A program made the translations under genes and the position numbers. The notes beneath the pieces are model-generated. The model was given only the letters and a program-made list of their open reading frames with translations, did not search any database and was not told the origin of the DNA. Of a stretch of 64,000 nt of DNA, positions 10,617 through 21,094 are shown piece after piece. Source of the stretch: Karstenula rhodostoma CBS 690.94 (taxonomy: Eukaryota > Ascomycota > Dothideomycetes > Pleosporales > Didymosphaeriaceae); the NCBI GenBank assembly GCA_010093485.1, contig MU001500.1:754198-818197 (forward strand). Reading direction: 5' to 3'. The number at the start of each line of letters is the position of its first letter. Position 1 is the stretch's first letter.

Positions 10617-12098
10617 ATGCCTGCCTTCGACGACTCTGACTTTGGCGTGAACACGCCCGTTGCTCCTGTCAAGACCAACGGCAGCACCGATGAAGCCAAC
10701 AACGGATCCTACAAGGAGTCGCTCAGCATCCCCGGTGATGGCAACGGCACTACCTCGATCGAGGTTCCTGCAACTCGCTCCTCCATCTCCGATGCCTCCG
10801 CCTACATGCACAACCTGTCTCTCTCGCCCAGCATGAGGGACCGTCGTGGATCAAGAAACTCTTTCGGTGCTTCCCTTCCCATCCCTCGCTCAAAGCGTCA
10901 GTCACGACTTTCCAGCGTGCACTACGCTGAGGATGGAAAGCCTTCCCGCCCCGGCATGCCTCCGATCCAGCCTACACGTGACATCCTGGCTGCCCAGATG
11001 CAAGACCTGAGCGGCGAGAAGGTCAAGGCTGCCAAGGACATGGCATTCGTCTTCGACATTGACGGTGTCCTCGTCCACGGTGACCGTTTGATCCCCGAGG
11101 GCAAGCGCGTCCTTGAGATCCTCAACGGCGACAACGAACTCGGCATCAGGATCCCCCACATCTTCCTCACCAACGGCTCCGGAAAGGTCGAGACGCAGCG
11201 TGTGGCTCAACTGAGCAAGATCCTGCACAACCCCATTTCCACCGAGCAGTTCATCCAGTCTCACACGCCTATGCGTGCTTTGGCCGAATACTACAAGACC
11301 GTCCTCGTTGTCGGTGGTGAAGGCTACAAGTGCCGTGAGGTCGCTGAGGAATACGGCTTCCAAGACATTGTTGTTCCCAACGACATCATCGCCTGGGACC
11401 CGACCATCGCCCCCTACCGCGTCTTCACCGAAGAGGAGCGCAAGACTAGCCGCCCCCGCGACTTCAGCAAGCACAAGATCGACGCCATCATGGTCTTCTC
11501 CGACAGCCGCGACTACGCCACCGACATGCAGATCATCATGGACCTGCTCCAGTCCGAAGACGGCCACTTCGGCACCCGCGCTAAGGACCCCGTCTCCCAG
11601 CGCATCCCCATCTACTTCTCCCAGGGTGATCTGCTGTGCCCGACCGAGCACCCCTTCCCCCGCATGTCGCAGGGTGCCTTCCGCATCGGCCTCGAGGCCA
11701 TGTACAAGGCGCTCACCGGCGTCGACCTCGAGCGTGTCGTCTACGGCAAGCCCGAGCTGGCGACGTACAAGTACGCCGACGAGGTCATCACCTCATGGAT
11801 GGACACGATCCACAACGAGGAGAAGCTGCCCAAGAACGTCTACATGATCGGTGACAACCCCGCCTCCGACATCATCGGCGGCAACATGTACGGCTGGAAC
11901 ACGTGCCTCGTCCGCACCGGTGTGTACCAGGGCGAGGGCAACGACAAGGAGAACCCCGCCAGCTTCGGCGTCTTCGTCAACGTGCTGGCTGCCGTGCAGA
12001 CGGCCATCCAGAAGGAGCTGGGCAAGGAGTTCAGGTTCAATTTCGACGAGTCCATCAACCCCGTGCTCAACAGCAACGGCGTCTCGGCGGTCGAGTAA
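10617..12098 (+). CDS. HAD-superfamily hydrolase, CECR5/YKR070W-like
   Basis: A class IIA haloacid-dehalogenase-type phosphohydrolase; relatives are annotated as CECR5 or mitochondrial hydrolases, with unknown physiological substrate. Single exon, 493 aa. Motif I is FVFDIDGVLVHG (nucleophile Asp and acid/base Asp) at about residues 143-154. Motif II is IFLTNGSG. Motif III/IV is in VVYGKPELATYKYA followed by VYMIGDNPASDIIGG. The 140 residues before motif I are Ser/Pro-rich and unconserved-looking, with no clear presequence. Codons end strongly in C, suggesting high expression. Start ATG context is ATCATTATGC. Confidence 0.92.
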   Translation: MPAFDDSDFGVNTPVAPVKTNGSTDEANNGSYKESLSIPGDGNGTTSIEVPATRSSISDASAYMHNLSLSPSMRDRRGSRNSFGASLPIPRSKRQSRLSSVHYAEDGKPSRPGMPPIQPTRDILAAQMQDLSGEKVKAAKDMAFVFDIDGVLVHGDRLIPEGKRVLEILNGDNELGIRIPHIFLTNGSGKVETQRVAQLSKILHNPISTEQFIQSHTPMRALAEYYKTVLVVGGEGYKCREVAEEYGFQDIVVPNDIIAWDPTIAPYRVFTEEERKTSRPRDFSKHKIDAIMVFSDSRDYATDMQIIMDLLQSEDGHFGTRAKDPVSQRIPIYFSQGDLLCPTEHPFPRMSQGAFRIGLEAMYKALTGVDLERVVYGKPELATYKYADEVITSWMDTIHNEEKLPKNVYMIGDNPASDIIGGNMYGWNTCLVRTGVYQGEGNDKENPASFGVFVNVLAAVQTAIQKELGKEFRFNFDESINPVLNSNGVSAVE

Positions 12099-13010
12099 AT
12101 TATGGGCGGCTCAAGTGCTGAGTCGGGTTCCCGATGGCATATCTAGGCGTTTCTTGGTTTTGGTGTTGGGCCTCTCGTTACGAATTCCTTTTTCTCTCTT
12201 ACGCATAGCTTGCCTTTGCATTTGAATGACCGCTGCTGCATAGATTAGACGATTCCCAGTTTGATACCAAAAGCATTCTATTACTTCTCTGACAAGTTCC
12301 ATCGTTAACCATGGTGCATGTAACTGTTATGTGTTTGTACACTCACTAAGAGACTTCTAATACTTCACGACACTGGTGCAAAGGCGGGACGATTGTTCGA
12401 CGCCAGGTAGAGCTTGATAGTGTAGACGTTACTGTCCGTGGCAGTTGGACCATAAGAATCCGTATAAGCGGTGATAAAGGCATTACATTGCATGATGCAT
12501 TTGCGCCAGTGGGCTGTACATTGTTCTGATTTGTCATGTTGTCTATGTGTATCGGTCCTCATCATAACGAGTCCTGGTCATGACTACTTGTGGTAGTGTC
12601 CGTTTAGAGTATACCATATCCCGCTGCGCATTGCGCGAACTAAAGGTACTCGAGAGCCACGGCGATATTCGGACATTTGGTGTCCCCGCGGAGAGTTCAG
12701 GTTCTCTACTCTCCGGCTGGGATTGACTTCCCTGTGCTTGCCGCGAAGTGAGGTCTTGATTACAAGGGCGTTGTCGACGGTTACGTACCGTGCTGGGTCA
12801 AAAGTGTAGGATTGTGTTATCCTCCTGCGGTAACAAGTGCACTCAAACTTTGGCTGAGACAACTTGATGAAGGGTAATTTTGTAGAGGAGCTTTCGGCCA
12901 GAGGCCGGTTCGTAGAAAAACCCACAGGATGAAGTCACTAGGTGTCGCCCCAATTCGTGTTGCCCATCGGGAGTTAGGCATGGTGCTGATATGCGTCATA
13001 CAAGTATCGT
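12099..13010. other. Convergent intergenic region
   Basis: 3' flanks of the HAD hydrolase and of the minus-strand gene at 13011. Only short ORFs in shadow frames; nothing recognised. Confidence 0.6.
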
Positions 13011-14297
13011 TTATGTGGCCAAGAGACCATCCAGTAACGCAATGTTCTTTTTCTCTTCTCGGGTTTTGTTCTTCTCTGAGACCCCCCGGGTAATGTGGTG
13101 AGGAGAACTGGAATGGTACTTAATCAACACCAAGTCTGCAAAGTGCTCCTTGGTGAACTGCATGGCGATCTGCGCCTCCGCGAACTTTTCTTCTTTGAGC
13201 AATTGCTGTGCGGTTCCTAGGCACATCCGCACAAAAAACCTTTGTCTACTCGGCTTCGAATGGGTAGACGCAAGGAAACTGTCCGGATTTTTGATGATCT
13301 TGAGTCCGGGTTGGGGATCAGACTGCGTCGGATGGCACAAGCAGAGCATAGCTTGTACAACAGGCTTCCACGCAAATAACCATCCGTTGGTGGAAAGCGC
13401 GAATCGCTCGTAGAGTTCAGGTGTACATTGAACCTGGGGATCGGCGACTATCATGTCCACAAGTCGGGCTCCAGCTACTTGAAGGCTGTTGACATAAGCA
13501 CTGCGCTTACCAGCCTCAGCCAATTGGAATGCCTGCTGGAAGATTGCGAATGCTTCATCCCGAGTTCGCGCAGCATTGATCATCTCTTTCAGCAATTGAC
13601 ACTTGAACGGTGATATCTGAGCTTGACTGAGAATGCCGTCCTCTTCGGGCTCATAGGCGTACCATCGCCATAAAGGAGCGTGGTTGCCTTCGGCAAGTAA
13701 CAGTGGGACCAGTCTATTAACAAGGCTTCTCCTGGGAGCACCTTTCGTCACTGGCAGGCTGATCAAGAAGTCCTTTGACGTCTCCTCGCCGCTCGTACGC
13801 AGCCATTCTGCGATCATTGACGCCGGTCTCCCATCCTTGTTGGACAATGAACTTCTACGCCCCTTGGGTTTGTTCTGAGATGTCTGCAATACGTCGAGGC
13901 ACAAAGTAGCCTTCGATATGTCGGCTGTGCCGATAGCGGCCTGATCTAGGAACCAGGCGAGAGGGTCTTTCAGCGCATTTGCTGCAGCCGAGTCGGATCC
14001 TCTCCAGGATGGATTTCTCGCAAACAGCGGGTTCGAGAGGATCGAGTCTATGTGCTCGGAGGCCGAATCATACGACGATGGCAGGCGCCTGGGCTGTTCT
14101 ACCTTGACGATCTGAGTTGTGGTGCTCGGGGGTGGCGCTTCCGACGGCCCGGCGGGGTACTCTCGGTCGAGGTGGGATCTGAACGAGGTGGTGAGGAGAT
14201 TGAGCAACTGCTGGCTTTCCCGCGGAGTGAGCGGTAGCTGCGGGTGGATTTTAGATGCGAGCGAACTGAAGGCACGTCGGGCTGCGGCTGCCTGCAT
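13011..14297 (-). CDS. Conserved-looking protein of unknown function, probably mitochondrial
   Basis: Single exon, 428 aa from the first in-frame ATG at 14297. The open frame extends 69 codons further upstream but without an ATG. The N-terminus MQAAAARRAFSSLASK is rich in Ala/Arg/Ser with no acidic residues, a typical mitochondrial presequence. The rest is mostly helical: DPLAWFLDQAAIGTADISK, a repeat-like stretch EAFAIFQQAFQLAEAGKRSA, and a Lys-rich C-terminus. No catalytic motif or known domain recognised. TPR/PPR-like helical repeats are possible but not demonstrated. It is divergent from DEF1 across 459 bp. Confidence 0.7.
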   Translation of the reverse strand: MQAAAARRAFSSLASKIHPQLPLTPRESQQLLNLLTTSFRSHLDREYPAGPSEAPPPSTTTQIVKVEQPRRLPSSYDSASEHIDSILSNPLFARNPSWRGSDSAAANALKDPLAWFLDQAAIGTADISKATLCLDVLQTSQNKPKGRRSSLSNKDGRPASMIAEWLRTSGEETSKDFLISLPVTKGAPRRSLVNRLVPLLLAEGNHAPLWRWYAYEPEEDGILSQAQISPFKCQLLKEMINAARTRDEAFAIFQQAFQLAEAGKRSAYVNSLQVAGARLVDMIVADPQVQCTPELYERFALSTNGWLFAWKPVVQAMLCLCHPTQSDPQPGLKIIKNPDSFLASTHSKPSRQRFFVRMCLGTAQQLLKEEKFAEAQIAMQFTKEHFADLVLIKYHSSSPHHITRGVSEKNKTREEKKNIALLDGLLAT

Positions 14298-14756
14298 GGT
14301 GGGCGCGATTGTTGTTGAGGCAGCCAGTCGACGCGGCTTTGGGCGGTGGTGGTGGGCTGGGGCTGGGGCGGCGCGTCTGGTGGGTGAAGCGTGGGCGATG
14401 ACGGCCTGCGCTGGCGGCTGACTTGGCTGAGCAACTGCGGCGACCCCATGGGCATAGGATTGCACGGGCACGTGATGCCCCAGCCCAACCAGCCTTGGAA
14501 ACAAAGCAGCTGCGCACAGCCAGCGCGCGCCTGAGCCCTACAGTCGATTCTTGCACCCGCTTCACCTCACATGCAAGCACCTCACACATAACTCCAAGTG
14601 CCCGAGACAGCGCCAAACTCCAGCGCGCCTGCCTGCGCCAAGCTAGCCTCTTACCTCGTTTAGCCCCGTCCCCATCTCTCCTTCCAAACGACATCATCCG
14701 CCACAATACCCTTCTCCCTACGCCAATCTCGCAGAGGCACACACATCACAACACAC
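14298..14756. promoter_or_regulatory. Bidirectional promoter between the mitochondrial-type gene and DEF1
   Basis: 459 bp separating two divergent start codons. The DEF1 side ends in C-rich/CA-rich sequence before the ATG at 14757. No individual factor site can be named. Confidence 0.5.
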
Positions 14757-17648
14757 ATGTCTGACGTACAGTCCCGGCCTGCGCGCGGCAGGAGTGCCGC
14801 CCGCGGCGGCAGGGGAGGTGGTTCGCGAGGGCCGCGATCAAACAAACAGACAAATGGCGACGCCGCCATCGACACATCCGCAGACCAAGGCCAGCTGGGC
14901 CAGCTCAAGAAGCAATACTCGTCCGAATTGGCCACCCTGAAAGAGCTCTTCCCCGACTGGGCTGATGTAGACCTTGTCCTGGCTCTAGAAGAATCTGATG
15001 GAGACCTTGCCTCGACTGTTGAGAAGATCACTGAGGGTGAGTGCTATGAGCTGCACCCCCCGCGTATGCAGGCCGCTACGTGTGGTGTACAGCGACCTCG
15101 ATGCGCCTAGCCAACTCTGCTGACCACTCCGCTAGGACATGTTTCCCAGTTCGCTGAGGTTAAGAAGGCCAATGACCGATCCCGCTCCAAGGTCAAGGAC
15201 ACGCCTGCTGCAAGTGAAAGCGCGCATACTCTTCGCGGCGCGAGTGGCCGAGCCCGTGGAGGTGATAGCATTCGTGGTCGAGGACGCGGTACAGACCGTG
15301 GTCGAGGAGGATTCCGTGGCCGTGGAGGAGCTGCGAACGGAACACGCACCGGTGGACCTTCTGGCCCGACTTCAGTCCCTACCTCTGAGTCGAACGCTTG
15401 GGAGACTCCTGCTCTCACGGAAGCAAAGGAAGATGTACAGCCCAAGGCCGCCGAGGCCCCGACTGCAAAGACAGAGGCACCCAAGCCTGCAGCTGCAGCT
15501 GCAGCTCCCGCCGCGAAGACGTGGGCCAGCATGTTCGCCTCCATTCCGAAGCCTGCAGTTCCGAAGCCTGTCGCGAAACCAGCGCCGCCCCCAGAAGAGC
15601 CTGTCCCCGCCCCTGCGGCGGTGCCCGAAGTCGCACAGGAGCCGGCGGAAGAAGCAGCGGAATTGCCCCCACCACCAGTTGCGGACGACGTTGTCGACGA
15701 ACCGCCGATCACAGCCGAAGAGACGTCCCAGGTGACGCCCAATAAGGAAGAAGGCGCCGGTCCGGAGCTTACCCTTACGCCATCCAAGGATGAGTTGACA
15801 AAGGATAACATCGAGCATCTGCCCGATGATTCGAACGGCCCGCCCACGGAAACTGTCGCTAGTACGGTTGCTAGCTCGAAGGATATCGGAAGTCTTGCAA
15901 GTGTTGCAACCCCGCTGAGCACAGGGGGCCAGGTCCCGATTGGCCGTCCTGGCATTGGAGGATACCAAACGACGGCATTCAAGGCCACTTCTGGTGCGCA
16001 TCGCAGCACGAGCTTCCAGCGGAGGCTCCAAGAACAGCAGGAGGCGGTTGTCATGCCCGGAAATCACGCGGTGAACCAGGCAGCAGTTCAGTTCGGCAGC
16101 TTGGGCCTGAATGGCGATGTCGATGCGGAGAACCTTGATGTCGACGAAGATAGGGAAGACGCGGAGACACGCACTCAGCCTCCTCAGCACTCGCCGGTTG
16201 CGCAACCGAGGGCGGCGCTCCCTCCTGCGCCGCGACAAGCGCCCGCCGCCGAATCGCAGCCTCAGGAGTCGATTCCCACACCCAAGCAGGCTCCCGGGCT
16301 ACCTCCAGTGCCGCAGCAGCCGCTCTCACAACAATCTCCTTCGATTCCCCTCACCTCGCAGGCAATGCAAAACCAAGGCTCGCAAAGCCAACAGCCCTAC
16401 AACCAGTTTGGTCGCTACGGCCAGGCAGAGACCGCGGCGCCCCCGCAGAAGCCTTACGATCCATTCGGCCAGCAAGCGCCGCAATCCAGCCAGTACGATT
16501 ACCCTGGTCAGCAGCAGGCTCAGCAACAGCCATCCCAGACCCAGATCGGCGGGTTCTCGTCTGCCCCAGAAGCCTTCGGGTCTCAATACCCAACCTCCGA
16601 ACAACAGCGCTCTGCCGCATATCAACAGTACTACGGTAACTATGCTCAGCAAGGCACCCCTAGCCAGCAGGAAGCCGGAGTCGCTCAACAGCGTAGTGGA
16701 AGTGCTTTTGGTGCGGGTCCCAACGACTCGGCCTTTTCTCAGAGTCAATCTCAACAGCAGTCGCAGTCTCGATACAACGAGGCACAAAACAGCGGTCACA
16801 ACACTCCCAACCCAGCGTTGGGCGGTCAACACCCGAGCGGGCCTGCATCGCAGCAACAAGGCCAGCACATGCAACAACCACATGGTCAGCCAGGACATGC
16901 GGGCAACTACCCTTACACTCACCCGTATTATGCATCGAACCCATACTACGCCAACTACGCTAGCCAGTATGGTGGCTATGGCCAAGGTGGTTACGCAAAC
17001 TTCGGAAAGAGCATGTATGGTCAATCGCACCACTACGGCGGCATGCCTCCTCAGGGTTCTTTCGATCAACATTCATCCTCCCCGGCTAACGTTGGCGCAT
17101 TTGGTGGCTCCTCGGTTCACGGCCGCGACTCTGGATTAGGTGGAGGACTAGGTGACTACGGCAGGTCGGTGTCAGGTGCTGGACAGAACCAGCAACATGC
17201 TACTGCGGGCTCTGGCGCATTCGGCGGTATCCCGGACTCTTACCGCCAGCCTCAGGGTGGCTACGGAGGTCAAAGCTCCTACGGCCAACAACAGATTGGC
17301 CAACAAGGCCCCAGCGAGGATTCCCTAAAGCCGTTCGGTGACACCAAGAGCGGCGGACCTAGCCCTTCGGCCCTTGGGGCTCAGCCCGGCCGTCCCGGAT
17401 CTGCGACGAACAACCCGCAGAGCCAGGGAAGCCAAACTGGTCTGCCTCAGCAACAGGGCTTCGGTGGTTACCCGGGTCATCTGAACCAGCTGCAGGGCGG
17501 CCAAGGCAACCAGTACGGTGGTCTTGGTGGATTGGGGCACCAGGGCGCCGGAAGCCATCAAAACAACTTTGGCCAGTACGGTGGATTTGGTGGTGGTTAC
17601 GGGTCCTACAGCCGTGGCGGCTGGGGCACGAACTATCAACAGCACTAG
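14757..17648 (+). CDS. DEF1: RNA polymerase II degradation factor DEF1 (CUE domain, Gln-rich)
   Basis: In yeast Def1 promotes ubiquitylation and degradation of stalled Pol II; the CUE domain binds ubiquitin. Two exons: 14757-15036 and 15136-17648, with a 99-nt intron (GTGAGT..GCTAG) whose join gives KITEGHVSQFAEVKK; 930 aa. The CUE region is at about residues 55-97 (LKELFPDWADVDLVLALEE). It is preceded and followed by RGG-type Arg/Gly repeats, then an Ala/Pro-rich linker and a long Gln/Gly/Tyr-rich low-complexity C-terminus. The architecture matches fungal Def1. The repetitive composition creates long antisense ORFs that should not be annotated. Confidence 0.88.
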
Positions 17649-18761
17649 AGGTTCCATTATGGACCTTGCATTGAGTTGGAATTGGAGGATGGCATTCTGG
17701 CTGCGCTTTTGCTCACGACGTCGTGGCTGGACGTTGAAAAGGTTACCAAACAGTATCACCTTTTCATTTCTATCTCTTCTTTTTCAGCTCTTTCTCTCCT
17801 CACTCTGTCTGCATGTCTGATTGATTAACGGCTAAAAGTGGCCTAACTTGTATTATGACGGGGATTTGTTCATCTCTTTTCTCTGGAACCTGGCTTTGCT
17901 CTTGCATCCTCTCACTTCTGGATCGGATCAGAATGGCGTTTTGCGTCTTGAGCAAGGGTGGGTCACTTTATAAGCATCGATGCAAAAAACTTGTTATGTT
18001 TCTTGGTTTTGTTCTTCCAGGAGAGGACAGGGATATCTAAACATTAGTCTGGTTTGGGATGGGGATTATGGAGTTTGCGCAACGGCAACTGGTGGAAGTG
18101 GGTGGGATGGATGGGATATGGGATGGATGGGATGGGATAGTGAAATGTGAATGAATGTGTGTGAATGCGAAAGCACTGTCTTCTGATAAAATTAGACATC
18201 GGTCTTGGATGACAACGTGCAAGCAGCGTGTGGACATGGCGCCTTTCGTTTATCATGCTATTCACTTACCGTTTCGTATGTCAACACCGATACTCCGATG
18301 ATATTAGTGCCCCCTCGTTGATTATAGAGGATTTCTCGGGTGCACCTGTCTCGCGTGTGTGTGTACAGGAAGATTGACGCAATCCAGTGGCTGTAAGTCG
18401 AGCTCTCTAAAACGACTCAAGTCCATTCAGGCTAAACTTAAACATGTACATTTGATATGGCAGGGTTCCTAGGGATGCATTGGTCGAGGTGAGGCTTTCG
18501 GGATATTTATCGTGCTACCTCGGAAGGTGTGCTCCTTCCAAGCATTTTCCCTTCGCAAGCCTAGAGCAGGAATCCACGTCGGTGAGGCTGTCGTACGAGC
18601 AACACTTGCCTCAAAAGGATTTGCGCAGGGATATATGATATATGATATGGGGTTTGGGTGCAGATCTGATGCAAGATCTGTCCCCGGCCGGGAATCTGCG
18701 AGTAGCGCGGCCCTCCGATGAGACATAGCAGCGCGATAGATAGACTTCGTAAGCATCTCTC

Positions 18762-18982
18762 TACCGCATAATCTCACGTAGAATTGTTATGTTAGGCTCA
18801 ATAAAGCAGGTTAGTCCTATAAGATAATTAGCCAGATTCCCTTATTAAATGGGGACTGAGGAGATATAAGGTAGTGAATAGAGCTTTATTACCTACTTAT
18901 TAAGAGATTTAACTAATTACCTTAGAGGACTACCCTGCTTCATTAAGCCTAGCATAACCATTTTACGTAAGGTTATGCGGTA
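18762..18982. mobile_element. Fold-back (MITE-like) element, 221 bp, almost entirely inverted repeat
   Basis: The left arm starting TACCGCATAATCTCACGTAG pairs with the right arm ending in its near complement. Similarity runs about 85 bp inward from each end. Arm differences are largely C/T and G/A transitions, as RIP or old decay would give. Ends are TA, and TACCG resembles the terminus of the 6.9-kb element. No coding capacity. Confidence 0.7.
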
Positions 18983-18983
18983 A

Positions 18984-19155
18984 CCGATTGCGAGCACCCC
19001 TATGAGCTATTCAAAGTTAGCTTTTTACCTAGTAGGTAATATATTCTCTTGAAAGACTCTAAGATCTTAATTTTACCCTGCCTCACAGGTGCTCTAAGTC
19101 TATACTACCCCTATTAAATCCTAAACTCATAGATTATAGCGGTGCTCGTGATTAG
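18984..19155. repeat. Second fold-back repeat abutting the first
   Basis: The arm starting near 18984 (CGAGCACCCCTATGAGCTAT) is matched in inverse near 19130-19155 (CGAGCACCGCTATAATCTAT). Mismatches are largely transitions. The centre is AT-rich. Outer borders are uncertain. Confidence 0.55.
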
Positions 19156-19900
19156 TTAGAGGGGTGCCCGCGAAGTCGACCCCAGCGCGATGTTTACTAA
19201 TCGCGTACATGGGTGAGTTACTATGCTGATAGGGCTTCGATATTTGCGGTATCTAACACACGATTGCATGTAGCCGTAACTACCCTGAACTTACCCGACC
19301 GCCTTTTGAGTAATGTTCACGCTCCTCGGAGGCTAGCATAACGTTAGACAATGGGCTTTTTGCTGACCATTCCTAACAGTATATTGACCGCCAGACCTCC
19401 CCTGCATGAGGGTTGTCGAATCGCGCGCAAACGTCATCCCGGCTAGATCCACTCCATTCAGCGATACGGCATCTAACGGCGCCGCTACTGCATATTGCGT
19501 GTTGGAGCTGGGCTGCTTGGAGCATCGGTGTCGGGGCGGCTCGGGGAATTAAAAAAGCTGAGCTTATCGCACCATGATGGCTTAGATGGGGACGCACAGT
19601 TGGGGATTCAAAAGGCTCGGACACCCAGTTTCGGGAGGGATTCTAGCTTTTTGTCTTCAGCGACATGTTGGAGTAATTGGTTCCTGTGCGACGAGGGAAA
19701 AGTTATACCGGTGTAGGAAGCGAGAGATACACTGCGCTGAGCTCAGACGTGTTCGAGTACGAAGTGGAGCACCTCGATGGACGAAACGTGACTGACCTCT
19801 TTTAAGAACAACATTCTCCACGATTGAGGACGCGTCTTCCTTCTATACCTATACCCGACAAAAATATCGCTAGAAAGGACAAGATCACATTGTCACAAGC

Positions 19901-20893
19901 ATGGCCGAACCAACCTCACCGCTACTTCGCCTTCCATTTGAGATCCGCCTTGTGATATACGAATACCTATTGTTCCCCTCCGCGATACCCTCATCCTCAC
20001 ACTCCACCTCAGTCGCCAATATCCTCCCGGACTTCCACACATACCACTCGAGCGACACCAACGATACGCCCTTCACTCTCGCCGTCCGCACCATAGACCC
20101 CTACGCCGGCGTAAACAGCTCCCGCGGCTGGAGACTCCGGTCTACATACTACGTCCGCACTGGTAAGCATCCTACCCAGTATTGTCTTGCGCGCGTTGTT
20201 TATTTACCTTATTCGCAAAACGAAGGCATAATAACCAGCGCATCAGGCCCCTTCCTCGCCACCACGACACCGACCACCTACCGCGTCCTCCTCTCGCCGT
20301 ACACCGCGCATCTGCGCCACACAGTGCCGTCTCTCTTATCTCTGAACCACCAAATCCATGCCGAGGCGGCGAAAGTCCTGTACACAAACTACACGTTCAG
20401 CTTCCACACCAGCATCGAGGCAGCCGTGCCATTTTTCTCGGACCTGACGCCCGTGGCGAGGGATGCGGTGAGACACGTCGCGCTCACGAAGAAAGGCCTG
20501 CCGTACACCAAAGAGTTCGACCGCCTGGAGTGGGCCGCGCTGTGCGTGTATCTCGCACGCAATGTCTGCCCGTCCAACCTCATTCTCTCCATCATCGCGG
20601 GAAGGCAGGGGGATGATGGGTGGGACGATGTAGCGCCTATTTCAAAGGACGCGTTTGCGTTGATGCAGCGGATGAAGAAGGGTTGGGGGAGTAGTGTTGG
20701 TGGCGCAGATCTGGAGTGGGTGGATCAGCTGTTTGAGATAAAGGGACTGCGGGAGGTCAATATCAAGGCGTTGGTGGAGCATTGTCCTCCGGCGGTGAGC
20801 GAGGCGATGGCGTTCTGGGTTGCATTTAGTAAGAGTGTAGAGGGGGGTTTTGGGGAGTGGGTTAGGGAGGTTATGGTTGAGGGGGCGAGGTGA
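19901..20893 (+). CDS. 2EXR/F-box-like fungal protein of unknown function
   Basis: Starts MAEPTSPLLRLPFEIRLVIY, the LPxEIRxxIY signature of the fungal 2EXR/DUF7730 group, related to F-boxes. It continues with the family-like LLSLNHQIHAEAAKVLYTNYTF. A likely 84-nt intron (20163-20246, GTAAGC..CATCAG) joins YVRTG to PFLATTT, giving 302 aa. Unspliced, the frame stays open and gives 330 aa. Exons would be 19901-20162 and 20247-20893. No enzyme motif, signal peptide or membrane segment seen. These proteins are numerous in filamentous ascomycetes and mostly uncharacterised. Confidence 0.75.
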   Translation: MAEPTSPLLRLPFEIRLVIYEYLLFPSAIPSSSHSTSVANILPDFHTYHSSDTNDTPFTLAVRTIDPYAGVNSSRGWRLRSTYYVRTGKHPTQYCLARVVYLPYSQNEGIITSASGPFLATTTPTTYRVLLSPYTAHLRHTVPSLLSLNHQIHAEAAKVLYTNYTFSFHTSIEAAVPFFSDLTPVARDAVRHVALTKKGLPYTKEFDRLEWAALCVYLARNVCPSNLILSIIAGRQGDDGWDDVAPISKDAFALMQRMKKGWGSSVGGADLEWVDQLFEIKGLREVNIKALVEHCPPAVSEAMAFWVAFSKSVEGGFGEWVREVMVEGAR

Positions 20894-21094
20894 GGTTGGG
20901 GAATAAGGGAACGAATGTTCAATTGGAAAGAGTGGATTCTGTACATTTGTGCTTACATCGTGGCACACACCTCTCAGCATATTAGCGCGTACATAATGAG
21001 TTCTACCAGGAGAGTATGGGCAGAAGTCGAAAGAGGGTAATTATACATATTCATTAGGTATCATAACATCACTTTACGCAGTCCTCTCCCAGCC

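Larger units (their letters stand above)
17649..19900. other. AT-rich gene-free interval with fold-back repeats
   Basis: Contains a TGGGATGGA-type simple repeat near 18096-18137 and two adjacent inverted-repeat elements (18762-18982 and 18984-19155). Base composition drops to AT-rich between about 18.78 and 19.14 kb. No gene supported. Confidence 0.65.

Noticed and set aside
15107..16238. Long antisense ORFs (315 and 288 codons) opposite DEF1
   Set aside because: They arise from the Ala/Pro/Gln-rich low-complexity coding sequence of DEF1; no ATG-supported family motif.
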